Source: an uncultured Collinsella sp. (GTDB lineage Bacteria; Actinomycetota; Coriobacteriia; Coriobacteriales; Coriobacteriaceae). From it: 34,639 nucleotides of DNA. Shown piece by piece: positions 1-6,750 of this stretch. A program made the position numbers and the translations under genes. The notes under the pieces were generated by a model. That model was not told the DNA's origin, made no database searches, and was given only the letters and a program-made list of their open reading frames with translations. Each line of letters begins with the position of its first letter. The stretch's first letter is position 1. The DNA is taken from the NCBI GenBank assembly GCA_902462065.1, contig CABQAK010000023.1, positions 1 to 34,639 of the forward strand, written 5' to 3'.

Positions 1-206
1 TCGACTGGGTCGCCGACCGCCCCGGCCACGACCGCCGCTACGCCATCGACTCCACGAAGCTCCAGCGCGAGCTGGGCTGGAGGCCGGCCCACACCGACTT
101 CGCCGAGGGGCTCAGGGCCACCATCGACTGGTACGTCGCCAACGAGTCCTGGTGGCGCCCCGCCAAGGAGGCCACCGAGGCCCCCTACCGCGCGCGGGGG
201 CGGTAG
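1..206 (+). CDS. rfbB: dTDP-glucose 4,6-dehydratase, C-terminal end (partial)
   Basis: The frame is open from the window edge and ends at TAG 204-206, giving the last 67 residues of an extended short-chain dehydrogenase. The tail reads DWVADRPGHDRRYAID, then TKLQRELGWRP, then ATIDWYVANESWW, which is the typical C-terminus of RfbB (second step of dTDP-L-rhamnose synthesis, cytosolic). The catalytic YxxxK and NAD-binding part lies outside the window. Codons are strongly GC-rich, unlike the AT-richer genes that follow, so the chromosomal backbone probably ends here and an accessory island begins. The family call is secure; dTDP-glucose dehydratase rather than another sugar epimerase rests on the WYVANESWW-type ending. 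Confidence 0.85.
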   Translation, partial: DWVADRPGHDRRYAIDSTKLQRELGWRPAHTDFAEGLRATIDWYVANESWWRPAKEATEAPYRARGR

Positions 207-491
207 GGGGTGTGCTGCTGGCGTATGGGATCTGGCTCATGTGGCAAATAGCGTGTTCGCATTGGGGACATCGGCGCAGGTTGACGCCCCCTATTTTTGG
301 CTGGTTAAATCGTGCATGCATTTGTCTTTGCGGACTGTTTACGCGTTTGGCTATCGGATTCATGGGATTCAAGGCGCGCTAAGTTCATGTCCGCACCGGC
401 GCTTAAAATCTAAACGGAACAGCATGAGCGACTTGCTGAAAGTCTTGTGCTGTGGATTCGTTGATGAATTGGTTTCGAGGGCGAGGTGAAC
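207..491. other. Intergenic stretch at the left edge of the island, no gene seen
   Basis: I see no convincing coding region here. Short open frames exist on both strands but lack ribosome sites and recognisable protein sequence. Base composition changes from GC-rich to AT-richer across this stretch, so the left boundary of the accessory island should lie in it. No tRNA end or other attachment-like sequence could be recognised. Confidence 0.4.
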
Positions 492-719
492 ATGAAGGGC
501 AGAAATCAACACGTTACAAAGCGGGCGGACGGAAGTTGGCAGGTTAAAGGCGAAGGGGCGAGTCGCGCTTCATTCGTTACGACGACACAACGCGATGCTA
601 TAAATCGCGGACGAATCATTAGCTCTAACCAACAGTCCGAGTTGATTATCCATCGCCCTGACGGCAGAATTCGCGCAAGGGATTCCCATGGGTTCGATCC
701 CTTCCCTCCGCGAGACTAA
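492..719 (+). CDS. DUF2188 domain protein
   Basis: This is a 75-residue protein filling the whole DUF2188 domain. Family hallmarks are KGRNQHVTKRADGSWQVKGE near the N-terminus, GASRAS, a TQ-x-A-I segment, a SELIIHRPDGRIR block and the DPFPPRD C-terminus. ATG 492 is preferred over GTG 486 because GAGG at 483-486 stands 5 bases before it. The family is small, cytosolic and functionally uncharacterised; members often occur as orphan genes in mobile or accessory DNA. The next gene follows after 122 bases, with a hairpin between, so it is probably a separate unit. The family call is firm; no biochemical function can be given. Confidence 0.8.
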   Translation: MKGRNQHVTKRADGSWQVKGEGASRASFVTTTQRDAINRGRIISSNQQSELIIHRPDGRIRARDSHGFDPFPPRD

Positions 720-734
720 GGGTTCGGGCTCATT

Positions 735-770
735 TCGGCTGTAGGCGCGGGATATCGTGTCTACAGCCGA
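735..770 (+). terminator. Hairpin downstream of the DUF2188 gene
   Basis: Arms 735-744 and 761-770 are perfectly complementary over 10 bp around a 16-base loop. It follows the stop codon of the DUF2188 gene by 15 bases, but only a short AT stretch comes after it, so it is a weak candidate terminator at best. Confidence 0.35.
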
Positions 771-841
771 TAAATGGTTTCTGTACTGCGATTAATTGTG
801 AACACGGGATTTATCCATTCTGGTTATTGGAGGATTATGTA

Positions 842-2101
842 ATGAAGACTCAGTTATTGGTATATAGAAAACAGGGTTGTGGATTCGCGGAAACAACCGA
901 CCTTACGATAAGAGAATTCAGCAATGCGAGCGCCTTTGATGCCTTTGAGCTAACGGTCATTGACTTGCAGGATGAGAATTTATGGAAATGCGATCCATGC
1001 GATGTGTCATTATTAAAGGACCATGCAGATATTGCTTCGATTAGTCAGATGGTGCTGCAATCAAAAAAATCTGAATGCATCATCTTGCTTCCGCAAAACT
1101 GTTTGTATTCATATTCCTACGAATATGATTCACGCATTGACGCTAAGAGATATAAGCGTAATAAGCTTCTGAAGGATTTTATTAAGGATTTTGCCGACTC
1201 TCCGATATGCGAATTGTTTCCTTTTCCGCTGCCCATTTGTTTTGGAGAATCGAAAACGGCACTTGCAGACAGAGAGCTTCATTCGGATTTTTCTTTCAGT
1301 TCACCGATACTGCATCCTATTAAGCCCCTTCTTTTTTCGAACGCATCAACAGTTTCAGCCGTTCTAATCTCCGAGGCTTTTGCCGCTACAACTCTTCAGG
1401 TAAATGACAATGAGGACCTATCGGCGGTTATTAATGGAATTTTTCCAACTGAAAGCCAGCTCACTTGCGTTCCTGATTGGCTGGATGAAGTTGAATTTCA
1501 TGATGAGACAGTACAAAGAGCGCGAGTAAAAGAAATAGATGAACAAATGGCTGTTCTGAACGAGGAGAAGAAAGGGATTGAGAAAGTCCTTTCTAGTTAT
1601 CGGGATATTAAGTCAGTCCTTTGTACCAAAGATTTTGATCTTGAAAATAATGCTCGGCACCTTTTGGCCGAGATTGCTGAGGTTGATGAAACCTTTGAAG
1701 ACAATAAGGAAGAGGATTTCAACTTCTCTTACGATGACACTTTCTATTTGATTGAAATTAAAGGCAGCGGCCGCGGGCTGAAGCGACAGCATATTTCAAA
1801 GACATACGATCATGTCCAAATTAAAATGGATGAGATGGAGGCCGAAGGCGACTCCCGAAAAATCAAAGGTGTTTTAATATTTGCATCTCAAATTGAGTTA
1901 AGACCCGAAGAGCGCGATCCATTCCCTGAGAAGCAGATTTCTATTGCACAGAGAACTGAAATCGCAGTTCTATCAACTGAGACATTGCTTCGTTGTTATG
2001 AAGCCTATATTGAAGGCCGCCTGACTTCAGATGCGTTCAAGGGGACCCTGCGCCAATCGTCTGGCTTGATAAGCCCGGATGCGTTCGGACTGCATGGCTA
2101 G
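842..2101 (+). CDS. PD-(D/E)XK nuclease-like protein, probable defence gene
   Basis: This protein of 419 residues starts at ATG 842, chosen because GGAGG at 829-833 is 8 bases upstream; a TTG at 827 in the same frame would lie on the ribosome site itself. Residues 1 to about 215 match nothing I recognise. Residues 222-258 are a charged coiled coil. The C-terminal third has the layout of a restriction-endonuclease-fold domain: a helix with LLAEIAEVDE, then an acidic EED at 290-292, then YLIEIKG with the E-x-K pair at 305-307, then KIKGVLIFAS. The E/D and ExK residues fit a metal-dependent nuclease active site. It sits alone in the island next to remnants of other genes and an IS element. AT-richer codon use suggests transfer. 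A nuclease role is inferred from motif layout; it is not a standard Shedu protein as far as I can see. Confidence 0.6.
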   Translation: MKTQLLVYRKQGCGFAETTDLTIREFSNASAFDAFELTVIDLQDENLWKCDPCDVSLLKDHADIASISQMVLQSKKSECIILLPQNCLYSYSYEYDSRIDAKRYKRNKLLKDFIKDFADSPICELFPFPLPICFGESKTALADRELHSDFSFSSPILHPIKPLLFSNASTVSAVLISEAFAATTLQVNDNEDLSAVINGIFPTESQLTCVPDWLDEVEFHDETVQRARVKEIDEQMAVLNEEKKGIEKVLSSYRDIKSVLCTKDFDLENNARHLLAEIAEVDETFEDNKEEDFNFSYDDTFYLIEIKGSGRGLKRQHISKTYDHVQIKMDEMEAEGDSRKIKGVLIFASQIELRPEERDPFPEKQISIAQRTEIAVLSTETLLRCYEAYIEGRLTSDAFKGTLRQSSGLISPDAFGLHG

Positions 2102-2215
2102 ATAACCGTTGGCGCTCCTATGAGCTGCAACTTTGATTTGAAAACTAAATTATCAGCTTCTATTAACATATTGCTTGCAAAACAATAATTGCTTTTCCTG
2201 TTGGATGGTATTGCG

Positions 2216-2332
2216 ATGGGTTACAACTACGAAGCGTTGGATAGTTTTGAATTCGAGAAGCTCGCGCGTGATGTTACCGAGAAAATCGTGGGCATTAAGG
2301 TACCGTCAAGATTCTTTCGCAAATTGGTTTAG
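2216..2332 (+). pseudogene. Truncated 5' fragment of a gene, possibly an Mrr-type restriction endonuclease
   Basis: ATG 2216 opens a frame starting MGYNYEALDSFEFEKLARD then VTEKIVGIK, which resembles the opening helix of Mrr/restriction-endonuclease-like proteins (x-L-x-x-x-E-F-E-x-L). The native-looking sequence stops at about 2299, where the IS256-type remnant begins, and the frame runs on only to TAG 2330. So the gene was cut by the insertion or by a later deletion. The ribosome site is weak (GGATGG upstream). The family suggestion is tentative because only some 28 native residues remain. Confidence 0.4.
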
Positions 2333-2828
2333 CCGTCCTCGGTCCCTTTCTCTTCTTGCCCTCCGCCTTTCCCTTCAGCTTGTCCGTCTTTTCCAGCTTG
2401 GACATTTCCAGGTACCTCCTCTTGCCCCATTCGCGCTCCACTGTGTACTTCAGCCTCGCCGTCGCCAGCCTGAGGGGTGAGTTGTCGTCCGGAAAGGTCC
2501 CGACGACCCTCGCTCTCCTCCTGATCTCGCGGTTGATGCGCTCGATTCCGTTGTTCGTCCTGATCCGGCGCTAGTGTTCCGGCGGGAATTCCGCGTAGGC
2601 AAGTGTCTCGGCGAACCCGTCGCGCACCGTCCTCGCGCCCGCCCCGCGGAGCTTCGGCACGCTGAGCTCGACTTCCTCGGCGCCCGTGACGAGCCTCCTC
2701 GCGCAGCGACCGCTGCGGTAGGCCTCCCGGCCTGCCGTCCTCCCGTAGCGCTCGGCCCCGACAAGCTCGGACGCCTCCTCTTTGGGCAGCGCGTCGAGTG
2801 ACCCATCGTCGATCGATACGATGTTCGC
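2295..2828 (-). pseudogene. IS256 family transposase, core-deleted and nonsense-mutated
   Basis: Read on the minus strand, the frame gives NIVSIDDGSLDALPKEEASE, then GRTAGREAYRSG, then VELSVPKLRG, which is the N-terminal part of mutator/IS256 transposases. It then passes directly, at about ARTVRDGFAETL, to the family's C-terminal part, RIRTNNGIERINREIRRR and REWGKRRYLEM. The entire DDE catalytic core between these blocks is missing. In addition TAG at 2571-2573 replaces the Trp codon expected in the HWRRIRTNN-type motif. The remaining frame runs out of the element and stops at TAA 2295-2297. The product would be inactive. Confidence 0.8.
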
Positions 2829-2948
2829 AGACGGGGCTCGTGCCCCTTTCGTCGATGATTTGTTGTTTGGTCGCCTGAACTCATATGACGACGCGTGAAT
2901 CGTGTTCCTCTATGTGTTTGTCAATTTGTGAAAGAAATTATGCGTCAC
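2301..2948 (-). mobile_element. Internally deleted IS256-type insertion sequence remnant
   Basis: The roughly 650-base stretch carries both ends of an IS256-type transposase gene on the minus strand but not its middle. Near the left edge, 2311-2327 is the reverse complement of 2921-2937 with 14 of 17 matches, which I take as remains of the terminal inverted repeats. Exact ends are uncertain by several bases. A full IS256 element is about 1.3 to 1.4 kb, so about half is gone. The element interrupts the reading frame that begins at 2216. It cannot transpose by itself but could in principle be mobilised by an intact relative. Confidence 0.65.
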
Positions 2949-3280
2949 CTCCTTATGCGCAACTACTTTCCCCATGGGTTATTAAGACTGCCCAAGACGG
3001 ATTGTTGATCGTTGGAGATTGGTTTGCCCAACTGGGCTTAAGGTCCTTGATCTGGATTTCCCAGTCGCCCTATAACGTTCTTGCAATGAGTGCTGTAGTG
3101 GTCATTGCAAGAACGTTTCTGGCAATCTATGCGCTGTTTAGGAACATGAACTACTACGACATGAACGTACCGTTTCTTGAGAACTTCTTCAACGCCGTTA
3201 AGGGTGCGGCGATGAAACTGTCCACGGCGATCTTCGGCGAACACGCGATACATGTGTTGTGCAAGAAGAAGGGGGAGTGA
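2949..3280 (+). pseudogene. Unrecognised open frame with one membrane helix, likely gene fragment
   Basis: An open frame enters from the right end of the IS remnant and stops at TGA 3278. From about 2960 the translation looks protein-like. It includes a hydrophobic helix around NVLAMSAVVVIARTFLAIYA, then LFRNMNYYDMNV and a basic end VLCKKKGE. No start codon with a ribosome site is evident; ATG 3086 is possible but sits inside a hairpin. I do not recognise the family. It may be the 3' end of a gene whose start was lost with the IS insertion. A tiny membrane protein starting at 3086 is the alternative. Confidence 0.3.
3074..3117. repeat. 16 bp perfect inverted repeat, 12-base loop
   Basis: Arms 3074-3089 and 3102-3117 are exact reverse complements. 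It lies inside the unrecognised frame, has no T-run after it, and belongs to a series of unrelated long hairpins across this island. Its function is unknown. Confidence 0.7.
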
Positions 3281-3371
3281 CAACGGGATGAAATCCTCCG
3301 CGAAGAGCAGCCAGGAATAGGCCGAGAATGGGCGACTCGCTGCTCAATAGAGTACATTTTGCAGTATAAAC

Positions 3372-3401
3372 TTGATGCGGGACTAGCATGCTTTCTATTT
3401 A
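3372..3401 (+). promoter_or_regulatory. Candidate promoter of the retron transcript
   Basis: TTGATG at 3372-3377 and TATTTA at 3396-3401 are separated by 18 bases and point toward the retron RNA, whose first paired base is at 3454. Both hexamers deviate from consensus. An alternative -10 (TAAAGT, 3441-3446) would place the start right at the a1 segment but has no good -35. Confidence 0.35.
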
Positions 3402-3453
3402 TAGCCGGCTAATATCAAGCCTTAGACACTAATGTGATGGTAAAGTTACTTGA

Positions 3454-3621
3454 GACAAGGTCGCAGCTAGTCATTGATCGCCCCGATTGGAGCGAGTCCT
3501 CTGTCAAAGATGGACTGAGACGTTTTTACCAATTCGGGTCCGTGCATATGGTTATTCCATAGCCACGGACCCGAAACCGTGCCTACGGAATAACCATATG
3601 CACGGCCTGTGCGGCCTTGTC
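3454..3621 (+). ncRNA. Retron msr-msd non-coding RNA
   Basis: The segment carries the parts expected of a retron template RNA. The a1 end (3454-3465) and a2 end (3610-3621) pair over 12 bases with one U-G wobble. The first base after a1 is G3466 in an AGC context, a good candidate branching guanosine. The msr part has two stem-loops: about 3478-3495, and 3495-3516 with stem AGTCC/GGACT. The msd part is one long hairpin: 19 perfect pairs (3540-3558 with 3587-3605), then 3 pairs, then 5 pairs (3564-3568 with 3577-3581), closed by an 8-base loop at 3569-3576. The order RNA, effector, RT matches type II-A (Ec86/St85-like) retrons. The boundaries come from pairing, not from a covariance model. Confidence 0.8.
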
Positions 3622-3641
3622 CTTATTGGAATCGAGGTGCA

Positions 3642-4649
3642 ATGCTCTGCGACTGTATCAGTAAAACTGATTTGAATATCCTGAGAAATCATCTGAGGGT
3701 TTATCGTGACGTCAATAAACTGCCCTTGTTTATCTTTCCCTGCGGCGGTGATCAGAGCCTGCATTCCTCTCGACGATTCTTTAGAGCTTATGTGTCCAAC
3801 AATCACACCGAGGCTTTAAAAAACGTTTTTTGTCTTACTGCCGAAGACGTAGCGGCGGAAATGGACGGTTCGAGACTTAATTTACTTCAGCAAGAGGCCA
3901 TGCTTGCCGACATATCTGACTGGATATTGATTTTTGCAGAGAGCTGTGGATCTTTTTGCGAGTTGGGTGCTTTCTCCGCTTTGCCTCATGCTGCTTGGAT
4001 TACCTCTGTTGCCGTTGGAAAGCAATATAAGGGCTCTCGGAGCTTCTTGATTGATGGGCCAGTGAAAGAAATAGCCACGGGCGACTCTTCGCTTAACAAA
4101 GTCTTTTACTTAGACTTAAATAACCCGATGTCTTCGCCTGACTTGTGCCGCTTTGTTTCTGAACTAAGACTCCTTATTGGTGTTAATGCTACTAAGCGGG
4201 GCAAGGCTGGCTTAAAGGCCGCTAGAAAGAAGATCAATCGAGACGAATCCGAGATTAACGTGGGCTCACTCGTCCATGAGTTACTTGATTTGCTTCAAAT
4301 ATTGGGGCCCATGTCAGAGACCGATTTACGAACGATATACTGTGCGGCCAAAGGTTTCCGTGCTAGTAAGCTCAAAATATACTCACCCATTTTAAATGCG
4401 GATATGATAAATGCCGGCGTTCCGATATCTTGGTCGGATGTTTGCTGCATGATGAGAGCTACCGGTCTTGTTTCTAAAGTGGGATGCAACAAGGGTTCGG
4501 ACTCCCTGATTAAAAGCACGATACACCTCGATTCCTATTTCATGTTTAAGGGAAGCGAAGACCAAGATTTCTCAAACATGAGGGCGCGGGTAATCCTTCG
4601 CAAGAGATCAATGGGGTATGGAGGCGTTGCCGGTGTCTATTGCGGATAG
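3642..4649 (+). CDS. Retron effector: nucleoside 2-deoxyribosyltransferase-like with HTH domain (St85/Ec86 type)
   Basis: This is the predicted toxic effector of the retron, 335 residues from ATG 3642. That start follows GAGGTG at 3634-3639; an in-frame GTG at 3609 would begin inside the msr-msd RNA. Residues 28-36 (PLFIFPCGG) and 88-112 (LADISDWILIFAESCGSFCE, then LGAFS) give the Rossmann-like core of deoxyribosyltransferase/N-glycosidase effectors, with E100 the likely catalytic acid. A variable segment around 180-205 is rich in Lys/Arg, and residues from about 205 on form a helical winged-helix-type region. In the Ec86 system the homologous protein binds RT and msDNA, and phage disturbance releases NAD or nucleotide hydrolysis. 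Its end overlaps the RT start by 32 bases, which suggests translational coupling. The family call is firm; substrate is unknown. Confidence 0.82.
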   Translation: MLCDCISKTDLNILRNHLRVYRDVNKLPLFIFPCGGDQSLHSSRRFFRAYVSNNHTEALKNVFCLTAEDVAAEMDGSRLNLLQQEAMLADISDWILIFAESCGSFCELGAFSALPHAAWITSVAVGKQYKGSRSFLIDGPVKEIATGDSSLNKVFYLDLNNPMSSPDLCRFVSELRLLIGVNATKRGKAGLKAARKKINRDESEINVGSLVHELLDLLQILGPMSETDLRTIYCAAKGFRASKLKIYSPILNADMINAGVPISWSDVCCMMRATGLVSKVGCNKGSDSLIKSTIHLDSYFMFKGSEDQDFSNMRARVILRKRSMGYGGVAGVYCG

Positions 4650-5574
4650 AATTTGCTTCGATCTTGGAATGACAAATCGCCAGCTACTGGACCTTGCGAG
4701 CTCAACGACAGATAAGTATCACTGTTTTTCTGCCGGCGGGAGAAAGATCGTTGCGCCTCAACCAGATTTGAAGCTCGTTCAGTGTTGGATATCGGACTAT
4801 ATAAATACGGAGTTTGATATAGATCTTCCTTACGCTACAGCCTACGAAAAGGGCTCAAGTGTCTGCCGTAATGCCGGGCTCCATGCTAAGAGCAGTCATT
4901 TTCTTCTGCTTGATATTTGCCATTTCTTTGAGTCCTGCACTCAGCAAATGGTTAGGAATTTGTTTTCAGGGGGAACGTATCGGTCGACAAACGCTGAATC
5001 TCGCTCGCGTCTTACTGCAGACGATATCGATCTTCTCGTAGCTTTATCATGTTATCGGGGTTCTCTTGCAACGGGTTCTCCGTGTTCGCCCTTTATTGCC
5101 AATCGCATAATGGCTTCGTTTGACCAAGAGATTGCAGCTAGACTAGGCGAAGGATTCGTCTACTCACGATACTCTGACGACATCTGCATTTCATCATCTG
5201 AATGGATAAACTCTGCGGAGATTTCAACTTTTGTTGGTAATCGCCTACGGCAAAAGGGTTTTGATTTGAATAATGACAAAACTCGTTGTTTTGGGCGAGG
5301 GCACCTTCGTAAAATCACGGGTATCTATCTTGACTGCGATGGCGTCCTTCGACTGGGGCCTCAAAGAAAAGCAGAGCTAAAGCGCTCGTTATACCAGGTG
5401 CTTATGCGCGAGTGCGATCCTAATCACGCCCATCGCGTTTTAGGCCATCTGAGCTTTTGCAAACAGGTTGAACCGGATTATTGCAATGCACTTTTAGCCA
5501 AGTACGCGAGCTATGGTAAGGCTGTGTCCAGCGGAGGCGTTATGCCTGCACTAATGGAGCTCGCCTATGGGTGA
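4618..5574 (+). CDS. Retron reverse transcriptase
   Basis: This is a 318-residue group of RT fingers, palm and thumb, the usual size for retron RTs. Retron signatures are present: NAGLH at 85-89 (the NAxxH motif), LLLDICHFF with catalytic D99, GSPCSPFIANRI at 153-164, YSRYSDD with catalytic D187 and D188, and RKITGI at 231-236 (equivalent of the VTG motif). It should prime from the branching G of the msr and copy msd into msDNA that stays RNA-linked. The start overlaps the effector gene by 32 bases; ATG 4618 has only a weak ribosome site, so coupling is likely. Serine replaces the second residue of YADD (YSDD), a tolerated variation. AT-rich codons match the rest of the island. Confidence 0.9.
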   Translation: MEALPVSIADRICFDLGMTNRQLLDLASSTTDKYHCFSAGGRKIVAPQPDLKLVQCWISDYINTEFDIDLPYATAYEKGSSVCRNAGLHAKSSHFLLLDICHFFESCTQQMVRNLFSGGTYRSTNAESRSRLTADDIDLLVALSCYRGSLATGSPCSPFIANRIMASFDQEIAARLGEGFVYSRYSDDICISSSEWINSAEISTFVGNRLRQKGFDLNNDKTRCFGRGHLRKITGIYLDCDGVLRLGPQRKAELKRSLYQVLMRECDPNHAHRVLGHLSFCKQVEPDYCNALLAKYASYGKAVSSGGVMPALMELAYG

Positions 5575-5794
5575 TGGATGGCGGTGTCGCGAAAGACGTT
5601 CCAATGGTTGCCAATCCGCGCTTTCTTCTCTCTCGTCTCCATCGAGAGGGGCTTCATGGGCATAGCTTCTCTTGCGCTTACATTTCCCCTCGGGAACCCG
5701 TCTCGCTTTGAATTCGGACGTTCTGTTGTCGCTGCGTGCCCTGATTATGTCGATGCTGCACGGTAGGTTGTTCGCTGCCGGTTTGTTTCACGGC
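5575..5794. other. Stretch after the retron, no gene assigned
   Basis: Both strands are open over much of this stretch. On the minus strand a basic, charged frame runs through about 5575-5790 (for example RARSDNRTSEFKARR and EAPLDGDERE), without a recognisable start, ribosome site or family. It could be a gene remnant, but I cannot support it as a gene. Confidence 0.3.
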
Positions 5795-5818
5795 TATAAT
5801 TACGTCCAATTAAGGAGG
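5795..5818 (+). promoter_or_regulatory. TATAAT box and strong ribosome site of the small basic gene
   Basis: A perfect TATAAT lies at 5795-5800 and AAGGAGG at 5812-5818, 6 bases before ATG 5825. No good -35 hexamer is present at standard spacing (TTGTTC at 5768-5773 is 21 bases away). A transcript would have a leader of under 20 bases. Confidence 0.5.
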
Positions 5819-5824
5819 AAGGAT

Positions 5825-5989
5825 ATGTTTGGCAAAGTCAGGAAAACAAGAAGCGATTGTACGGTTGGTACTTACGAGAAGAAGCATGACCTCCCAACAG
5901 GCACACTTAGGAATTCTGATGGGCGTAAGGCTAGGAAGGATAAAACTCTGAAATCCCTTCGAAAAGAAACTGGAAGTGACTATCGATAG
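5825..5989 (+). CDS. Small basic protein, 54 residues
   Basis: The protein begins MFGKVRKTRSDCTVGTYEKK and has a central PTGTLRNSDGRKARKDK block, ending RKETGSDYR. It is strongly basic, has no membrane segment or signal peptide, and is probably cytosolic. The near-perfect ribosome site AAGGAGG and the upstream TATAAT make it a credible real gene despite its size. The pattern of alternating Lys/Arg and a GTLRN-x-DGRK motif looks conserved in style, but I cannot place it in a named family. It stands alone between the retron and a region of decay. A role as a small antitoxin-like or nucleic acid-binding protein would be speculation. Confidence 0.6.
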   Translation: MFGKVRKTRSDCTVGTYEKKHDLPTGTLRNSDGRKARKDKTLKSLRKETGSDYR

Positions 5990-6416
5990 CTTCTGAAACT
6001 TAAAGATTGGGGTTCTGCCATAATAAAGTCTCAGTAATTTTCGTTGATCACATCGACTCGATTAACCATCGGGCCGTGGAACAGGCGCATGGCGATTTCC
6101 TTCTATATATTCGGAATGATGAGTTGAGCCATGATTGCCCCTGTCGATATCTGTTGCCGTTTCCCGCATGCTGTTTCGTTCAGACGTCCGTGAAGCATGC
6201 CTATCTGGCGTTCGCTCGTCCGTGACGAGCGAACGCCAGATAGCAATATTGATTTGTGTCTAGTCTGCGGCGAAGCAATGATTTTTTGCACGCTATGTGA
6301 ACTCTGCCTTGAGATCGAGGGAGAGCTCGGATGAGATGTCGAGATTGTCGCTAGCCCGCCTGAGCACATGCGCCCTGCGTCTCGCAAAGTCATTGAATAG
6401 GATGAAGTACTTCTCT
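5990..6416. other. Non-coding or decayed stretch
   Basis: No gene with a start, ribosome site and recognisable sequence was found. The only clear structure is the 20 bp-arm hairpin at 6201-6243. Confidence 0.4.
6201..6243. repeat. 20 bp perfect inverted repeat with 3-base loop
   Basis: Arms 6201-6220 and 6224-6243 are exact reverse complements around CGT. The arms are GC-rich compared with the surroundings and no T-run follows on either strand, so it is not a typical intrinsic terminator. It has no adjacent gene of its own. Confidence 0.8.
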
Positions 6417-6533
6417 ATGAAGCAGGATAAAAGGGACGTGGAGTTCATCGAGGTCATCCTTTCTGATTGCGAGATTCTGGCTAAGCGAATTAATCGCTTT
6501 GATGATACGGAAGCTCTTTCGTTGGTGATTTGA
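6417..6533 (+). pseudogene. N-terminal fragment resembling HepT/DUF86
   Basis: From ATG 6417 the frame gives MKQDKRDVEFIEVILSDCEI then LAKRINRFDDTEAL and stops at TGA 6531. This resembles the first helices of DUF86/HepT-like toxins (D-x-x-F-I-x-x-I-x-x-x-C-x-x-I). Intact members are about 100 to 140 residues, so about two thirds are missing. No partner MNT nucleotidyltransferase gene is recognisable upstream. The ribosome site is weak. I regard it as a decayed toxin-antitoxin remnant, with modest confidence because only 38 residues remain. Confidence 0.35.
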
Positions 6534-6750
6534 GCGAGGAAGGCGAGATTGTACCGATCGGTAAGGTAGTGTCGAGAAAGTTGGTGTAGCGCCCGATCCG
6601 TAGCGAACCGGCCTGGAGTCCGGGGGCATGGCCCTGTTTGGCAGATTATCGTTTTGATGCATGACTTATGTCACGATCGCAAACAAGTAGAGGGCAGAGT
6701 CGGCTCGACTTGACGTCATGAATTGGGTTGTTGCCGAGCAGATTCCCTGA

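Noticed and set aside
2450..2884. Open frame of 144 residues on the minus strand
   Set aside because: It is the +1 shadow of the IS256 transposase remnant; the recognisable transposase sequence is in a neighbouring minus frame (2295-2828).
3454..3621. CRISPR-like repeat or simple terminator as explanation for the inverted repeats
   Set aside because: There are no regularly spaced direct repeats and no T-run; the a1/a2 pairing and following retron genes explain the structure.
3609..3641. GTG 3609 as the retron effector start
   Set aside because: It overlaps the a2 end of the msr-msd RNA; ATG 3642 has its own GAGGTG site.
5672..5989. 105-residue version of the small basic protein
   Set aside because: The TATAAT box and the strong ribosome site lie inside this longer frame, so the start at 5825 is far more likely.
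6566..6660. Possible end of another IS256-type element (GTGTCGAGAAAGTTGGTGTA and following)
   Set aside because: It resembles terminal sequences of coriobacterial insertion sequences as I remember them, but I found no partner repeat or transposase remnant nearby.
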